64,000 bases of DNA from Macrocystis pyrifera (GCA_031763025.1 JASSKH010000006.1:2274958-2338957); one strand, 5' to 3'. Shown: positions 1 to 12,058, counted from the first letter of the stretch. The notes: generated by a model from the letters alone, not told the origin. Numbers and translations: made by a program.

Positions 1-900
1 TCTGGGAGGCTGAAACGCCTGCTCTGCATTGAAATTACGTACATGCAATCTCAATTCGGACGCAATCGCAGCCAGCAAACGAATACTCGTATCTGATGGT
101 CACGGGGCAAACGCCTCATAAACATCGACGCCCGCACGCTGCCTAAAGCCACCCCCGCTCTCATCCAATACCTCACCGAACGCCCCAGTGCTGCGCAGAT
201 CGGTTCTACTGCTGCTGTATCGGCACATACCGTGAAGAGAGCGAGCGCGGAGGCAAGGTCCAGCGATGAACCAGCCAATCTTCGTGACAACTACGGCTGT
301 TGCAGCACTGGCGACGCAGGGGGCGGGGGTGCGGGCGAGGATTCCGGCAACGCGCCGGTCATTAATGTTGACGGCTCTTGCTGGTCTCGTGCGGACGACG
401 CAGTGGGCACAGGCGCGGGTGAGAACTCCAGCGATGCACCGGTCAGTGCCGGCGACGACTGGGTACCATACCTCGAAGCTGCGACGCTTCCGGTGGTTGG
501 GCTGGGGCACTGGCAGCGTCCCCCTTAGCCGGTGACGGTAGACCAGCCATGGCGGCTCCTTCGTTGCCCATGGCCCACTCCCCTATGGAAGGGGCTCGCC
601 GGTGACGGGTCGAGGTTAGGGGCAGGGTTCGGGCTGGATCGGGTTGGCCACAGCAATACCCAAAAACGACATTGGAGATTCCCTGTCCGTTTCCGCGACA
701 ACCATGCTGCTGTCTTTTTCTACACAGTGATAAACGCGCCTGATGTATCACGCAGCTTGCAAGGTTGAGTATCAAGCACTCAATCGGTCGAAGTCGCAGC
801 TGTTGCAATAATTATGTAAAAAGTTTCAACCGACGCTCTTTACAAAAGGTCCAACTCTTGCGAATAGTATTAATAGAGCGCAAACACTAAACTGGATGTG
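1..900. other. GC-rich stretch with an 84-bp tandem duplication
   Basis: No gene is recognised here. A unit starting near 313 recurs at 397 (period 84). Both copies start with gacgcag, carry gcgggtga or gcgggcga a little further on, and end in a gc[ga]ccggtca block, with many substitutions between them. In the plus frame both copies encode a Gly/Asp/Ser-rich peptide ending in AP-V, but several frames are open because of the GC content, so coding is unproven. It could be a fragment of a retroelement linker. Confidence 0.4.
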
Positions 901-955
901 TACGATATTGGGCCGGTATAGCACTCACCTGCCAACGAGTCTCACGAATAGCATG

Positions 956-2294
956 TCATGGTTCTCCTCCTTCCGCAGGAAAGTTCGCACACCTAAAACG
1001 GGGGGATTCACATACCCAAAACGGGGGGGCGGGGGTCGTGGCTGGCAGAGTCGAGAGGATAGCAGCCGCAGCAGCAGCCTCAGCAGCAGCGGCAGCAGGA
1101 GCAGCAGTGCCACCAATAACTCTACCACCGGCCTCCGCTTCTTTGTCAAAGGCGGGCCACGTCCACGATCGAGCTCGGTACTCTGGGCCACGCTGTAGCA
1201 TCCGGTGAACCTTGAGTTTCTTTCTCCGACTCATCTGACGCTCACTATTCCGACCGAGATCCACCCCGATGACGTCTCGAGGGATACACCCTTCAGAGTC
1301 GCGCACCGCCTCGTCCACCCCTGCCCCGAGAAGAGCGCTCACGGCGGCGGGATAACAGAAGTGGGCACCAAAGTGCAGCAGGTGCCCGTCGTCGAAATTG
1401 GTGATGGCTCGCACTAACCGCTCCTCCTCTGCATCCACCGCCAACAGCAGCAGGAAGATTCGCGCCTGGGGGGCTTCACCGAACAAGTACAGCGCAATGT
1501 CTAACATCGCATCGCCTTAGACCGCCCGTATACCTCCTTCGTTGATCAGAACTCGAACCACATCCACGAAGCCTAGCACAACAGCTCTAACGAGAGCAAA
1601 CTTGATGCCAACGTCCACAAGTATCCTCTGCGTCGTCCCCAGAGACGGCAGCTTGGACACCATGCTCTGGTGCCCTTGGATGCACGCCATGAAAAGCGGT
1701 GTGGTGCCTTCGGGGGCGCAGCGGTTCAGCGTGTGGCGAGAGCTTTGGTGTGCAACATATCGTCCACGTCCATGTCACCGTTTAGGGCCGCTCCGTTCAG
1801 AGGGGTGATCCCGTCGTTTTACGCCAAAGCCAGGCCGGCGCCAGCCTCGAGCAGCAACTGCATCACTTCCAAGCAGGCTTTCGAGCTTTCGCAAAATCGC
1901 CATGAGCGGGGGGCTACCTCCGTCGTCGGTGGCGTTGGGATCGGCGCGCAACCCGTTCAGCAGCAAGCGAACGATTGCGACTTTCTCGGCCCTGACCGCT
2001 ACGTATGTGCAGGGTCCGTTCACCAGTCATGACGGCCATGGCGACAACAACGACCGGCCTTGAGCATGAGAGCCCCCTGGCAAAAGGTTTGTCTGGATCT
2101 GCGCCTTGCTTGGGCGAAACGTTGGCCATGCCTACACGATCGGAAACAATTGCACTCACGATGAGCGGGCAGAATTGCGATGGATGGTCGTTCACGTTCC
2201 CACCGGCCTCAAGGGCGAGCTTCGCTGAATCTGAATCTGAACCTCCTTTCTTGATGGCAGATAGTTGGTCTACATAATTTATGATAAAAGCCAT
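956..2294 (-). pseudogene. Ankyrin-repeat protein, decayed
   Basis: An ATG at 2294 opens a frame with ankyrin-like helices (residues such as KLALEAGGNVND and QGADPDKP). The match then continues in a second frame (2023-1775: VAIVRLLLNG, DPNATDDGGSPPL), a third frame (about 1740-1530: EGTTPLFMACIQGHQSMV, then VDVVRVLINEGG), and returns to the second frame at 1507-956 (AAVSALLGAGVDEAVRDSEG). At least three frame changes separate the blocks, so the gene is broken. Ankyrin repeats are protein-interaction scaffolds; no partner or pathway can be inferred. The C-terminal part is basic (SRRKKLKVHRMLQRG) and ends in an alanine run encoded by a CAG/CTG microsatellite. Introns could explain some frame changes, but I see no good GT-AG pairs at the joins. 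I am confident of the family and less so of gene death. Confidence 0.7.
1063..1110. repeat. Imperfect CAG/CTG microsatellite
   Basis: Interrupted agcagc units at the 3' end of the ankyrin pseudogene; on the minus strand they read as a poly-alanine run. Confidence 0.8.
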
Positions 2295-2529
2295 ATCTGG
2301 AATGGAGGAAGGGAGGGAGAGAGGAAGGGAGGGACGGGGGAGAAACAAACTGGCTGTGCGTTTGCTTTTTTGATGATTAGAGCAGAGATACGCAGGTGCA
2401 AAGAAAAATATCTTCGAGTACGAGCAAGACTCAAACAATATATAGCGTATTGTAAAAGTGTTCCCGCGGGTACTTTAGTTACCGACGCCCTGAGTGGTTG
2501 AACGTAGGCTAAAGTGCCCCCGAAAACAA

Positions 2530-3345
2530 GAAGCATGTTACCGTGCGCAACGATGGCATCTATAGGATACTAAACCTGCCTGAGGGTTATCTACGTCGTC
2601 TACGGCCGCGGTGGGAGCAGTAGTTCCGCAGGCAGTCGCTCCCCGGTGGGCGAGTTCGTGTTCCCAACTACCCTCGATCTCTCCAATAACATGTTGGGGG
2701 CGTACTAAACTAGAGCAACGTGCCCCCAAAAAATAGAAGTATGCGGGTGGCTGACGCCGAAACCAATATTATAGTATTCATCTCGCACACCATGAACGTC
2801 GCACAAACCAGGCCGAATAATGGCTGTAGTACGTTCAGTAGACTTTCTACATGGAACATCTTTTAGGTCAAATCGCTCGCAATCGTACATATACCTGTGT
2901 GCAGAAGATTATCGGAAACACGAACACGAACATGTCCGTGTATCGGGCAAGGAACGATAGCGATAGCCGGCAGAAGTATACTGCACCTACCGCGGCAGCA
3001 GATGCCGGGTCTACAGTAGTAGTATCCTACGATCGATGCCATCGTGCGAGGTAACGTGCTTCCGTGCTTCAGATTATTTTTATTCAGAGGCATTTTTGCT
3101 TGATCCGCCCCCAAAATGTTCTTGGAGAGATCAAGCTTATTGTTAGCACAAACACGTAGATCCGCATATCGCGCGAGGAGCGATTGCCGGTGGAACTACT
3201 GCGCTCACCGCGGCAGTAGATAATACAGACAACCTTCAGGCAGGTATACATAGAGTAGTATGATCTTACGGATACCATCGTCGCGCTCGGTAGCCTGTTG
3301 CTTATTCGGGGGTACTTTAGCCTAATGTGCCCCCATTTCCGAGGG
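2530..3345. repeat. Three copies of a ~200-250-bp dispersed repeat, one inverted
   Basis: Blocks at about 2530-2715 (reverse orientation), 2890-3085 and 3105-3340 (forward) share a core. It runs from a cccccaa...tgttNttggagagatc start, through an accgcggc centre, to a gatgccatcgt...gtaac end with gggggtactttagcc beside it. The copies are strongly diverged. Short open frames in them look alike only because the DNA does. No coding function is seen; it may be a foldback or MITE-like family. Confidence 0.6.
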
Positions 3346-3568
3346 CGTATCAAGCTGGTGTTCCCCTGGGGGCGTCATTAGTTAAAGTAAGTACCCCGGG
3401 GGGATTTTATCATCTCCCAAAGATATGTAGCCGACACAAAAGTCGAATACAAAACCGAAAAAGTCGAACATGAGACAGAAACACTAAACAACGAAATAAA
3501 CGATAAAAAGGAAGGGAAACGAGAAAGAAGGCTCTTTTTCTGTACATTATTGCCCTTTTCTGCGACAT

Positions 3569-3870
3569 GTGGTGGCATTGCCGTGGCACCATCTGCGGCG
3601 AAACCTTCCACGACATACCACGGAACGTTCTACGGACCTCCACGGCATATCATCGAACCCTAACCCTAACCGTAACCCTAGGTGCCGTGGACATTGGGCT
3701 GCCGTGGGGGTTGCCATGACGTGCCGTGGGGTTGCCATGGAGTGCCGTGGGGGATGCTGTGGCGGTTGCGGCGGGGGTTGCCACGGTACCACCCATGGCA
3801 TGCCACGGCGTGCCATGGAATCCTATGCCACGCCATGGGATGCCGTGGGGGTAGAACCCTGGACCTACAG
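3569..3870 (+). repeat. CCATGG-rich dispersed repeat, copy 1
   Basis: Dense alternation of tgccgtgg, ttgccatgg and ccatggca. From the end of the telomere-like block (ggtgccgtggacattggg) to gtagaaccctg it matches, in reverse orientation, the block at 16,205-16,410, so it is a dispersed repeat of about 190 bp and not only local low complexity. A larger array of the same words lies at 42,290-43,220. Confidence 0.75.
3657..3680 (+). repeat. Short interstitial telomere-like repeat
   Basis: About four CCCTAA-type units, one with CCGTAA, directly abut the CCATGG repeat. The inverted copy at 16,400 keeps only a shrunken trace (tagggtaaaggtt). Confidence 0.6.
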
Positions 3871-3879
3871 TAACTAACT

Positions 3880-4640
3880 CTGGAATTCAATGTACGCTCC
3901 GGCGTCGAGGACTCGCGCAAGCGCGTGTAGCGGCGCGCGAGCGGATCCGCGGCACCGACTGCTGCGGCCGAGCGGAGGCGCGCCCCGGCGAAGAAACCCG
4001 CGAGAAGGTTTTTGGCGGCGGGAGAGACCGCAAGATAGACATGTGCCAGATGGGTCTTGAGGATTATCATACCAGGTGGGCATGGTTATAGTAACAGCAA
4101 CGCCCATCAATCAGAATATATGCAGATACTGCGGTACCATGACATCATGTACTGGTAGCTCGGACGATTAGTCGTTTTTCGAAGATGTACGCCGTATGAG
4201 CTGCGTGGGAAACATATCATTTCCTTCTCCCTTGCACGCAGCAAAACGGAGGGGCACGTGCACGTGTCGCTATCTGATTTGCCCCTAACTCCGTCGTACA
4301 TATGTACGTAGTGGGGCTCCTTCGTCAAATCTGTGCTGGAAGATCCAACAGTGCAATGTGCCCGTAGAGGAGTGCTTGATAACTGACCGGCCTTGCTTTG
4401 AGCGCGGAAGGCTGAGGGGCGGCGGCTTATTGAGGACCGACGTCTCACAAAACAGAAGGTATCAGCTGGGTATGATATTACGCAGGTAGGTGGGGATCCG
4501 CGACCACCTAAAAAGTAAAATCTGCAAACATAAGAAAAGTAACCTGTCTGGCCTGCATTATTAGTATTGAATAGCCCCATGTGTCGGACGAACGACTTGC
4601 AACTTTCTTAAGTGTACCAACCTTCAACCCCCGTTCAAAA
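3880..4640. other. No recognisable gene
   Basis: A minus-strand open frame of 157 codons (4,580-4,107) is the longest here. It resembles no family I know, has an unremarkable composition and may be chance. Confidence 0.4.
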
Positions 4641-5265
4641 AGTTCCACACCTCAGATAATGTAACACTCGGAGAATACTTATCTACGTTATGGGGCCTAA
4701 CGCAGGAACGTGGTAACGTACTAACATAGTGACAGCACTGGAGTAGCGATCGCGGTAACGCGGCAACACAGTGTCAATCAGAAACCCACGAACGCGCACA
4801 CGCCTTAACGTTATGTTGCTGCTCGATCTCGTCCAGCTCTGGTACAGTAACATCATGTTATGCCGTGATCAGTCCTTAAACTAAGGCCGTAACACAGTGT
4901 TAGGCTTTGACTAAACCTAACATGCCCAGATCGATACCATCAACACTATAACAGAACGTTACTGTCGAAGCGTCGTACATATTAGACATAGTGTTACCCT
5001 TAGGAGGAGTGTTATACGTAACACCCTAACGTAAAACGTTACCATGTTCGCCAGCACTACTAGCACATGAGATTGTGTTACAATAACTCATTAACGTAAC
5101 TTAACGCAGTGGCCAGCACTAACATGGACTCCCCATCCGATTGCTTTTGGCTCGGATAACGCAACACGTAACATACGGTAGATACGTTACAGTCTTAGAC
5201 GGCCCATACGTAACATTATGTTAGGATGTTTACCTAGATGCGTTTGGTCTTTGTAACATTAGATT
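4640..5265. repeat. Island rich in GTAAC/GTTAC words
   Basis: Over about 600 bp, taac/gtta and the longer cgtaac/gttacg recur every few tens of bases on both strands, often as back-to-back inverted pairs (for example around 4,999-5,045 and 5,161-5,215). No fixed period and no open frame were seen. Confidence 0.55.
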
Positions 5266-5558
5266 ATTCGTAGTGGAGGCTGGCTTGTCGAAATACGCAG
5301 CCACCCTTATTTACCCCCGAAAAAAAAAGCGAATCGAGACCGGAAACCTGACGTATAAGCTCGGTGAGATGACGGCGCAACCAACTGGCGGATGAGCTAG
5401 CTACCAGAGCTCCTGAGCATAGCGCGACACCCGCTGGCCCCAAGACCTGGGTTCCGAAAGGACACCGACCCCGGACGTACAGGCTGTGCAACTCGCGCTG
5501 CTGCTTTCACACGCCCTACGACTGGCCTCGCCCTCACGGAGAGGCGGGGCCCGTCCCC

Positions 5559-6206
5559 TTATTCGTCAGCCTTGGCAGCCGCCGACCGAGTGAAGGCCCC
5601 CCCACTCGACGCCCCGCTGCCGCTGCAGCTGCCGCTGCCGCTGGTGCTGCCGCCACCGGGAACATTGGCGCTGCCGCTGCCACTGCCGCTGCCACTTCCG
5701 CCGCCGCTGCTCCCGTTACTTGCACCGCCACCCCCCCAGCCCCCGCCTGCCCTTGCCCTTGGCCCTCTTGGCCAGGGTTCCCCGTATACAGCGCGGCTGG
5801 CTGCGACGCCGCTATCGGTCGACATCCCGCCGGTAGCCGCCTGGCGCTTATTGCCGCTGCCCGTCTTGCAAGTGGGACCGACGTGGGAGAACACACAGGT
5901 GTCACCGAAGCGGCACCTGCCGGTCTTCCCCCCCTGCCGGCATTCATCACCCCCGGCCCCGGTCGCCGGGGTGGAGAAATGGCGAGCTTGCTGGACTTCG
6001 GCGTTGACAAAGCCGCCGAGGGTGACGCAGCCGGAAAGGCGGGGCCAGTGCGGCCCCAGAATAGCGGGAAAGGGACTCCACCGGCGGGGGGTAGGCCCAA
6101 GCGTGGCCGTAGCAGTCGGGGACACCGCGCAGGTCGAGCGTGAAGCTCGCCAGGTCTTTGGTGACCAGGGCCGCCAGCCTGGCCTAGTTTGTCGGGCGAT
6201 CCACAA
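5559..6206 (-). pseudogene. CCCH zinc-finger protein fragment, probably retroelement Gag
   Basis: The minus frame has one canonical CX8CX5CX3H finger (ECRQGGKTGRCRFGDTCVFSH within about 5,940-5,875, first and last residues trimmed here: C-RQGGKTGR-C-RFGDT-C-VFS-H), followed by a long Gly/Ser-rich low-complexity tail. Upstream, the similarity seems to lie in another frame, so the reading frame is probably broken near 6,010. CCCH fingers bind RNA; in algae and oomycetes similar fingers occur in Gag of LTR elements, which fits the transposon surroundings. It could instead be a host RNA-binding protein. A plus-strand frame of 254 codons over the same DNA is a GC-driven shadow. Confidence 0.5.
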
Positions 6207-6459
6207 CAGTAGGCCTAGCCTCTACGCCTATCAAGCGGCAGCGAACAGTGCCGTGTTCTACTCGTGCACCTATCACGAGAAGCTAGAAGGGGGCACGGGG
6301 CGAGTATGGTCGTTTTTCTCTTCTCTCTGCCTCTGAACAAATTAAGCCGTTTAGTTTCCGTCGGTAGAGCTCATGACTATAAATAATTAATTCCGTTGGT
6401 TGTGAACAAAACAGGCATCTCACGTGAACTTAGAGATACTGCGCATATATTTGTTTCTT

Positions 6460-7248
6460 GGCGTTTTTCTGGACGTTGGGGGGTGTTTTGTTTCTGCTCG
6501 GTGTGTTTCTGTGTTTTTTTTCTTGGGCTGGGTTGGGGATGGTTTTTGCGTATTTTGTCCTGCCTACCCCCCCCGCTCAGAGACGGGGCTGGTTTAGGTA
6601 ATCGGGCCACTCATTTGTGACCCAGAACGCGTTTCCAGAGTTGTGGGCTGGGCTTAGGTCGTTCTTGCCGTCTTCCGTGTTATTTTTCTTCTCGTTTTTG
6701 GTATTCACTTTTCCCTTCTCCATGCATCTTCATCGCCTCCCCACTCTGTGCGGGTGGCATGGCGATGGCTTTCATTGTCGATTTCTTCCTGCCCCTTAAG
6801 GCTAGGTCTTCCTTTCATTCTTTTTACGTACTTTGTCGGCTTCGTTGCCTTGACGTTCAGAGGTGTGAGAGTGGGTTTTGAGGAGCCGCATCTTCGACTC
6901 ATGTTCTAGTTCGTGGAATCGAGGTTTGCATGGATTTCGCGTAATTCTGCATATACGGCTTATCAGAGTGGGCTTATGATACTGCCTTGAATGAGAATAA
7001 AAGCCCGGGTATTACCTGGGTTCAGGCACTGGGATCGTATTTGTAATAATTGGAAGGCGTATCTTAGGTGGAAAACCAGGGGTTTTCCAGAGGGGCACGA
7101 GCTTGGTCTCAGTCTCCGCGTGCACGAAAGGAATAAAGCTGCTCTTCTTCTAACTCTAAGCAACCAAGACACGCGACTACCAACGAGTACCGACTTAATA
7201 GGCAAACCTGTCCAGGGATACGAAGTGTCTCGCCTTCTGATCTTAACA
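6460..7248 (+). mobile_element. 5'-truncated copy of gypsy element A (3' region plus LTR)
   Basis: From about 6,460 the plus strand matches the minus strand of 19,340-18,817, the 3' non-coding part of element A, including ttcttgggctgggttgggga and the gagtgggc block before the LTR. It then runs into an LTR from about 6,974 to 7,248 ending in ttaaca. The first few LTR bases are missing. It carries no coding region and is clearly diverged from the full element. Confidence 0.85.
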
Positions 7249-7603
7249 CGGGCATAGAACAACACGCCCAGCGATCTCTCGCTCATCCTCCCCAGCTTAG
7301 AACAAGCGTTTCAAGAATCGCTACCACGGAGCAATAGCGTAAGACGCTACTCGTCAATCGACTCCCCCGAAGCCCCGAAGCCGACACCACCCAAACAGGT
7401 GAGCCGGTGTTGTGCACGGCCGTACTCGAAGATGGATCTCGGACGAGCTGCTCGATCTTCGGTCGGCTGTTCGAGCGGTGGCGCGCAAGACGGCGAGAGG
7501 GCGCGAAAAGACGCTGGCGCGGGCGCACGCGCGAAAACAGACGCGGGAGCGGGCGTAGGCGCAAAAACGCGTGTCCATACACCCAGCAACATGCCTGAGT
7601 GAC

Positions 7604-7668
7604 GGCGAGGGAGAGGGAGAGGGTGAGGGAGAAGGAGAGAGAGAGATAGAGAGGGATATAGGGAGAGA
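7604..7668 (+). repeat. GA-rich simple repeat
   Basis: A run of gagagg and gagaga words. Confidence 0.85.
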
Positions 7669-7708
7669 TCATGCGCGACACGGCGTGCCCGCGGCCCCAC
7701 CCTCGCCT

Positions 7709-9290
7709 TCACACTCCGAATCTCCTAATTTCTGATGCCGTCTGCTCGTCCCAATCGTTGTCGGCGAAGCGGAGGCGCCAGTACGGTGAGTAAACGTCAT
7801 ATACCTGTCCGGGCCGCCCCGCGCGCCCCTTGCCGCCCTCGACTGCCTTGATGACTTTCGTGCCGATCGCAAACCTTCTCAGCGCCTTCTTTTTACTCAG
7901 CGCGGGGCGTCTTCTCGCCCCTCGTCTCGAGCTGCGGGGCGGCTCCGCTCGCTGCTCGGATCGTACAAGTTCCACAACGCGTGAAACGTGTCCAACTGCA
8001 GCGGGGTGAAGCTGTCCAGTGACTCCACCTCCGAGACCCAGTCCGACGCCTCCCCGTCGAGGTACCTGCCGCGATACCCCCATCTCGCGACCCCGGCAGC
8101 GCTGACCACCCACCTCATGTCCAGTGGCGTGTACGTTAGTGCTGCTGTAGTCGAGTGACCTCCGAGCCCCAGGTCCGTTCGCCACGCCACCTGCGCGAGC
8201 TCATCCTCCATGGGATGCCGAAGATCGGACGGCCTCGTGTAGAAAGGCTGCAGCGATGCAGTGGAGACCGTCCTGGCGCACGTCGCTCTGCCTTCCATCT
8301 CGGTGACGACGCTCCGGTCCTCAATCACCACCTCCACCACCTTCCATGGACCAGTCTACTTCTCATGGACCAGTTTAGGCCCCATACCCTGCCGGTAGAG
8401 CGAGCTGTAGATTCTTCCTGCGAAGAGGAGGTCGTCCGTCACAATCCGGATGCCCGCCGACGGCCGTTGAATCGATGCGTTGCGGCGTTGTCGCGTCTTC
8501 TCCCTGTCCTCGTGTATCCTCTCGTGTGCCTCCCGGACCTCTCGTAGGTTGTGTCGGCGCTCTTCGATGAAGTTCTCGAAGTCTTTCGTGGCCTCCGCGT
8601 CATCCATCAGAGGCACGAAGAATGTCGAGGGACGTACGCGGGCTGCGGTCAAACAAGAGCTGAAAGGGTATAATTGCCGAAGGTAGGGACGGGTCTGGCA
8701 TGGTGCGTTTGATCCAGCATGCCAGACCTACAAACTAGTCCCAGTACGTGGGCCATGCCTTACACAGATCGGACAGCACATCGACTATCCACACCCCTGC
8801 TTACGCCACACTGCCCTGGCCCCGTGGGTGATCGGCAGGGCCGAAATCGATCTACACCTTTCGGCAACGGCAGAGATGCTCTATTGCGGTGGCTGTGAAC
8901 TCGTCCCCTCTGTCCGCACGGACAAACGAGGGCACTCCGAACGTTAGGCACAGGTCCAGGAGAAGACGTGCGATCCCTTGGGCATCCTTCGAGGGGGGAG
9001 GGTATGCGAACAGGAACCGAGACGCTTTGTCCACCAGGACGTGTTGGGGATTCCGAGCATGTTACTTCCAAAACTTCCCGTGGCTCTTTTACATGTTCTC
9101 TCGTTCCGTGCCCCCCCCGTCCGTGAATCGGTCGCGGGCCAAGGGTGACTTGCGTAGGCAAGGAGTCGCTCCGCCCCCTCGTTCTCGTGCGTCAGGGTGA
9201 CGCCGGCCCGTGGCGCTTGCATCCATGTACAGCATAAACGGCCTGTCCCAAGTGGGGAAGGCTTCCCCTATCGGCGCGGCGAGTGCCTGT
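7709..9290 (-). pseudogene. Ty3/gypsy pol relic (RNase H start, integrase, tail)
   Basis: Read right to left. At 9,255-9,205 an RNase H opening (FPTWDRPFMLYMDASATG) with its first catalytic Asp is followed after a 1-nt frame change by GAERLLAYASHP. RNase H then stops abruptly. An integrase core piece follows at 9,034-8,852 (VDKASRFLFAYPPPSKDA, then VRADRGDEF, giving two of the three catalytic acids). Next come a post-core helix (8,652-8,356), an SH3-like C-terminal piece (8,340-7,897: LQPFYTRPSDLRHPMEDE) and a basic Tudor/chromo-like end (VYDVYSPYWRLRFADNDWDE, about 7,800). Frames change at each join and the middle of RNase H through the integrase zinc finger is missing. It is a different family from element A. 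Confidence 0.75.
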
Positions 9291-9722
9291 GCTCCGTGAG
9301 CCGCTGGTGCCGCTGGCGTTGGTAGGCCGTAGGCTGCCTGGAGTTGCTAGACCGCTAGAAGAAGCGGCTGTGCTGTGAGAAGGGGCAGAGGCGGCAGTGG
9401 GTGCTTCGGTAGGGGAGGCTGCCACTGCTGCGATGGCGGTCTCTGGTGCAGCGGGGCGGCACTTGGCCGGGAAGCGGCCCGTAGTAGGGTCCCTGCGGTG
9501 GTTGCTCCGAAAGCAGTGGGGGCTGTGCCGGGCCGGGGAGTGGCCCTTAGTAAGAATCCTGCGGCGGTGGTCCCGGAGGCAGAGGGGGCTGCAGAGGGCC
9601 CCCTATCGTGATATTGAGCTGGACAAGGAACGGCGACGTGGTCAGTAGTGCCTTACGTAACGACGAAGCGTACACACTAGCTGCTGGCGCTCGGCCCACA
9701 AGTTACTCGGCGGTCGAATCCG
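9291..9722. other. GC-rich flank of the pol relic
   Basis: Ala/Ser/Pro-rich open frames on the minus strand look like a decayed polyprotein linker. No domain is recognised. Confidence 0.3.
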
Positions 9723-10144
9723 TTAAGAGTTGAGCGATCCCTGTCATGAAAAGTCTTGGTGCTGTAGCCAAAATCAAAGTACAACCGGCGCTCGGCTGTC
9801 CCGGTTACATTTTCCTGAACTTGCTATCTAGCCATACTCACCACCTCCCTTTGTGCACCACCTACGAAAGGGAGGGCACGATTACGCTGTACCGGTTGTA
9901 AAATACTTATGCATGTTAATAGGATGCCTGCCATTAAGAGTTAGGCGATCCCTGTCATGAAAAGTCTTGGTGCTGTAGCCAAAATCAAAATACAACCACC
10001 GCTCGGCTGTCCCGGGTACATTTTCTTGAACTTGCTATCTAGCCATACTCACCACCTCCCTGTTTGCACCACCTACGAAAGGGAGGGCACGATTATGCTG
10101 TATCGGTTGTAAATACTTACGCATGTTAATAGGATGCCTGCCAT
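9723..10144. repeat. 211-bp tandem duplication
   Basis: Two units begin with ttaagagtt, share gcgatccctgtcatgaaaag and end in aggatgcctgccat at about 9,933 and 10,144. Only a few substitutions separate them, so the duplication is fairly recent. No open frame. Confidence 0.9.
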
Positions 10145-10497
10145 GGTGATGTCTCGACCAACTACCAAGTCCTCTGTATGCCCACCCTTAAACCGGAGTC
10201 AATCAGCCCGCTTGAGCATGAGAACAATGTAATAATACCAAAAAACTGAATACGGGTCTCTACATGTGAAAACATTTGCACATCATGCAGGTATCGTGTT
10301 GAAAATAGTATAAAAATAACGTCGACCACTACAGGCGAACGATATGATTACGGCGCAATGTTCAATTCCGGCGGGGGTGAGGCAACACTGCATCGCAAAC
10401 GTGGCTGCCACGGTTCCAAGCTGCGGCCCAAATGGGGAAGCACAGCGGACAAGATAACACTGTGAACGGGCAATGCTGGGTACTGGTGGAAATGCGT

Positions 10498-10980
10498 GCA
10501 GCGTGCCGGTACATTGTTGAATTTTAGAGCAGAATGTCGGTACGTTGTGGCAATTGTTTCGTTACAAGGGGAACAGGCAGTGCTGAACATTGTTAAAAAA
10601 AATGTGCGGTACGCGTGTGCGCGCAGTTGAATGTCCGTACATCATGCCGGTACAGTTGAACCAGTGCAGCCCTACGCAGTCGCAGTTTCGTGCGGTACGT
10701 CGGTCTAGGTCAAAGGAACGTACAGCACTGGACGATTTTGAACAATTCCGCAGCATGCCGGTACCTTGCAAAGAAAAGTGAACAACTAGATAGCACACGC
10801 GGCTTACAAGTTCTCCACACGTGAGTCCCTTGTGGAATGTTCGTACAGCCTGCCGGTACATTATTACAAAGGAAGCACTACGCAGCCAGTGTTGAAATTC
10901 GTGCAGCATGCCGGTACATGTTAGAGGAAAAATGCAACACCGGACGTTGTTTTTAAAAAAAAGCGCAGCATGCCGGTAAA
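10498..10980. repeat. Degenerate array around GCAGCATGCCGGTAC
   Basis: The word or a close variant occurs near 10,498, 10,529, 10,638, 10,750, 10,845, 10,902 and 10,963. Several copies are followed by a short A-rich stretch. Spacing varies from about 30 to 110 bp. Each copy holds a GCATGC palindrome or a variant of it. Confidence 0.65.
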
Positions 10981-11151
10981 TTTCTAGGAGAAGGGAAAGA
11001 CTAGACCGCACACGCGGTAAACGAGTTATCACAACGAAAGTTGACAAAAACACACCGGGCCCTATCAATGCTACCGCTGTGCGGTCGATGTGTGCACGGA
11101 CGAATCCCGGGCATGATTGCCTGCCTGTCTACATGACAGTCAAATCGATTC

Positions 11152-11575
11152 ACGAAAACGAGCAAGCGACAGCGGCCCGTACTGGCAGCAGTATGATACC
11201 TACTTACTGAGACATAGTATCTCGCATGCTGCGAGCTGTACGACTGTAAGCTGTTCAGTATACGAGTGGGAATCAAGCATGGATACGAAACATGCAGCTT
11301 GTGGACGGGTCTAGCGATGTTCGTGCGGTAGGTGGTGCCGTCAGCAGCGTGTCTTATGCTTCTGACGAAAACGAGCAAGCGACAGCGCCCCGTACTTGCA
11401 GCAGTATGATACCTACATACTGAGATATAGTATCTCGCATGCTGCCGGTTCCTGTACGACTGAAAGCCTTTGAGTATACGAGTGGGCATCAAGCATGGAT
11501 ACGAAATATTCCGCTTGCGGACGGGTCTAGCGACGTTCGTGCGGTAGGTGGTGCCGTCAATAGCGTATATTATTT
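11152..11575. repeat. 213-bp tandem duplication
   Basis: Units starting acgaaaacgagcaagcgaca at 11,152 and 11,365 share gcagtatgatacctac, tagtatctcgcatgctgc and gtgcggtaggtggtgccgtc. The period is close to that of the 9.7-kb duplication, but the sequence is different. Confidence 0.9.
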
Positions 11576-12058
11576 GTCTCTTCCAGCCCCCCTGCTTTCC
11601 TATGCGCGCCGTCTGGCGAGCAAACCGGCAGTGCGGCCTTTCACCGATCCCTATCATCTCCCTGCCCCCATCCAGCTGCCCCCCGATGGCGTCCGAATAG
11701 GGCTGATCCCATGCCTCGTGCGCCAGGATTCCCTCGCGCTTTTGCTGGCTAGTGTATCAGGTATTTCGTTGCATAAATTGCTTCTGTACTTAATACGGTG
11801 CCTGTACTAATAATGAGCGTGTAGTCCACTGCTCCGGTGATGTATTTCCCTATGTTATACCCGACATATATTGTTTAGAGTGACCCGTACGGGGGACATT
11901 ATGTCGTCTAGCGGGACGTTGCGACTAGCCCCACACCCTCGCCTGAGTTTGCAAAGCTCACTTGTGACGAGGAGCGGGCGCTGCGCACTAGAAATAAACA
12001 CTGTGCGGCGGCAGAGTGCAGGATTCATCCATCCACTGGACAGACCTGTGTTGAATAC

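Noticed and set aside
956..2294. Integrated large-DNA-virus gene (phaeovirus-like ankyrin)
   Set aside because: No other virus-type gene is present in the window, and ankyrin repeats alone do not indicate a virus.
5572..6336. 254-codon plus-strand open frame
   Set aside because: Pro/Leu low complexity opposite the Gly/Ser tail of the CCCH fragment; open because of GC content.
9690..11580. CRISPR-like array
   Set aside because: Two-copy units over 200 bp and irregularly spaced short words do not form repeat-spacer structure.
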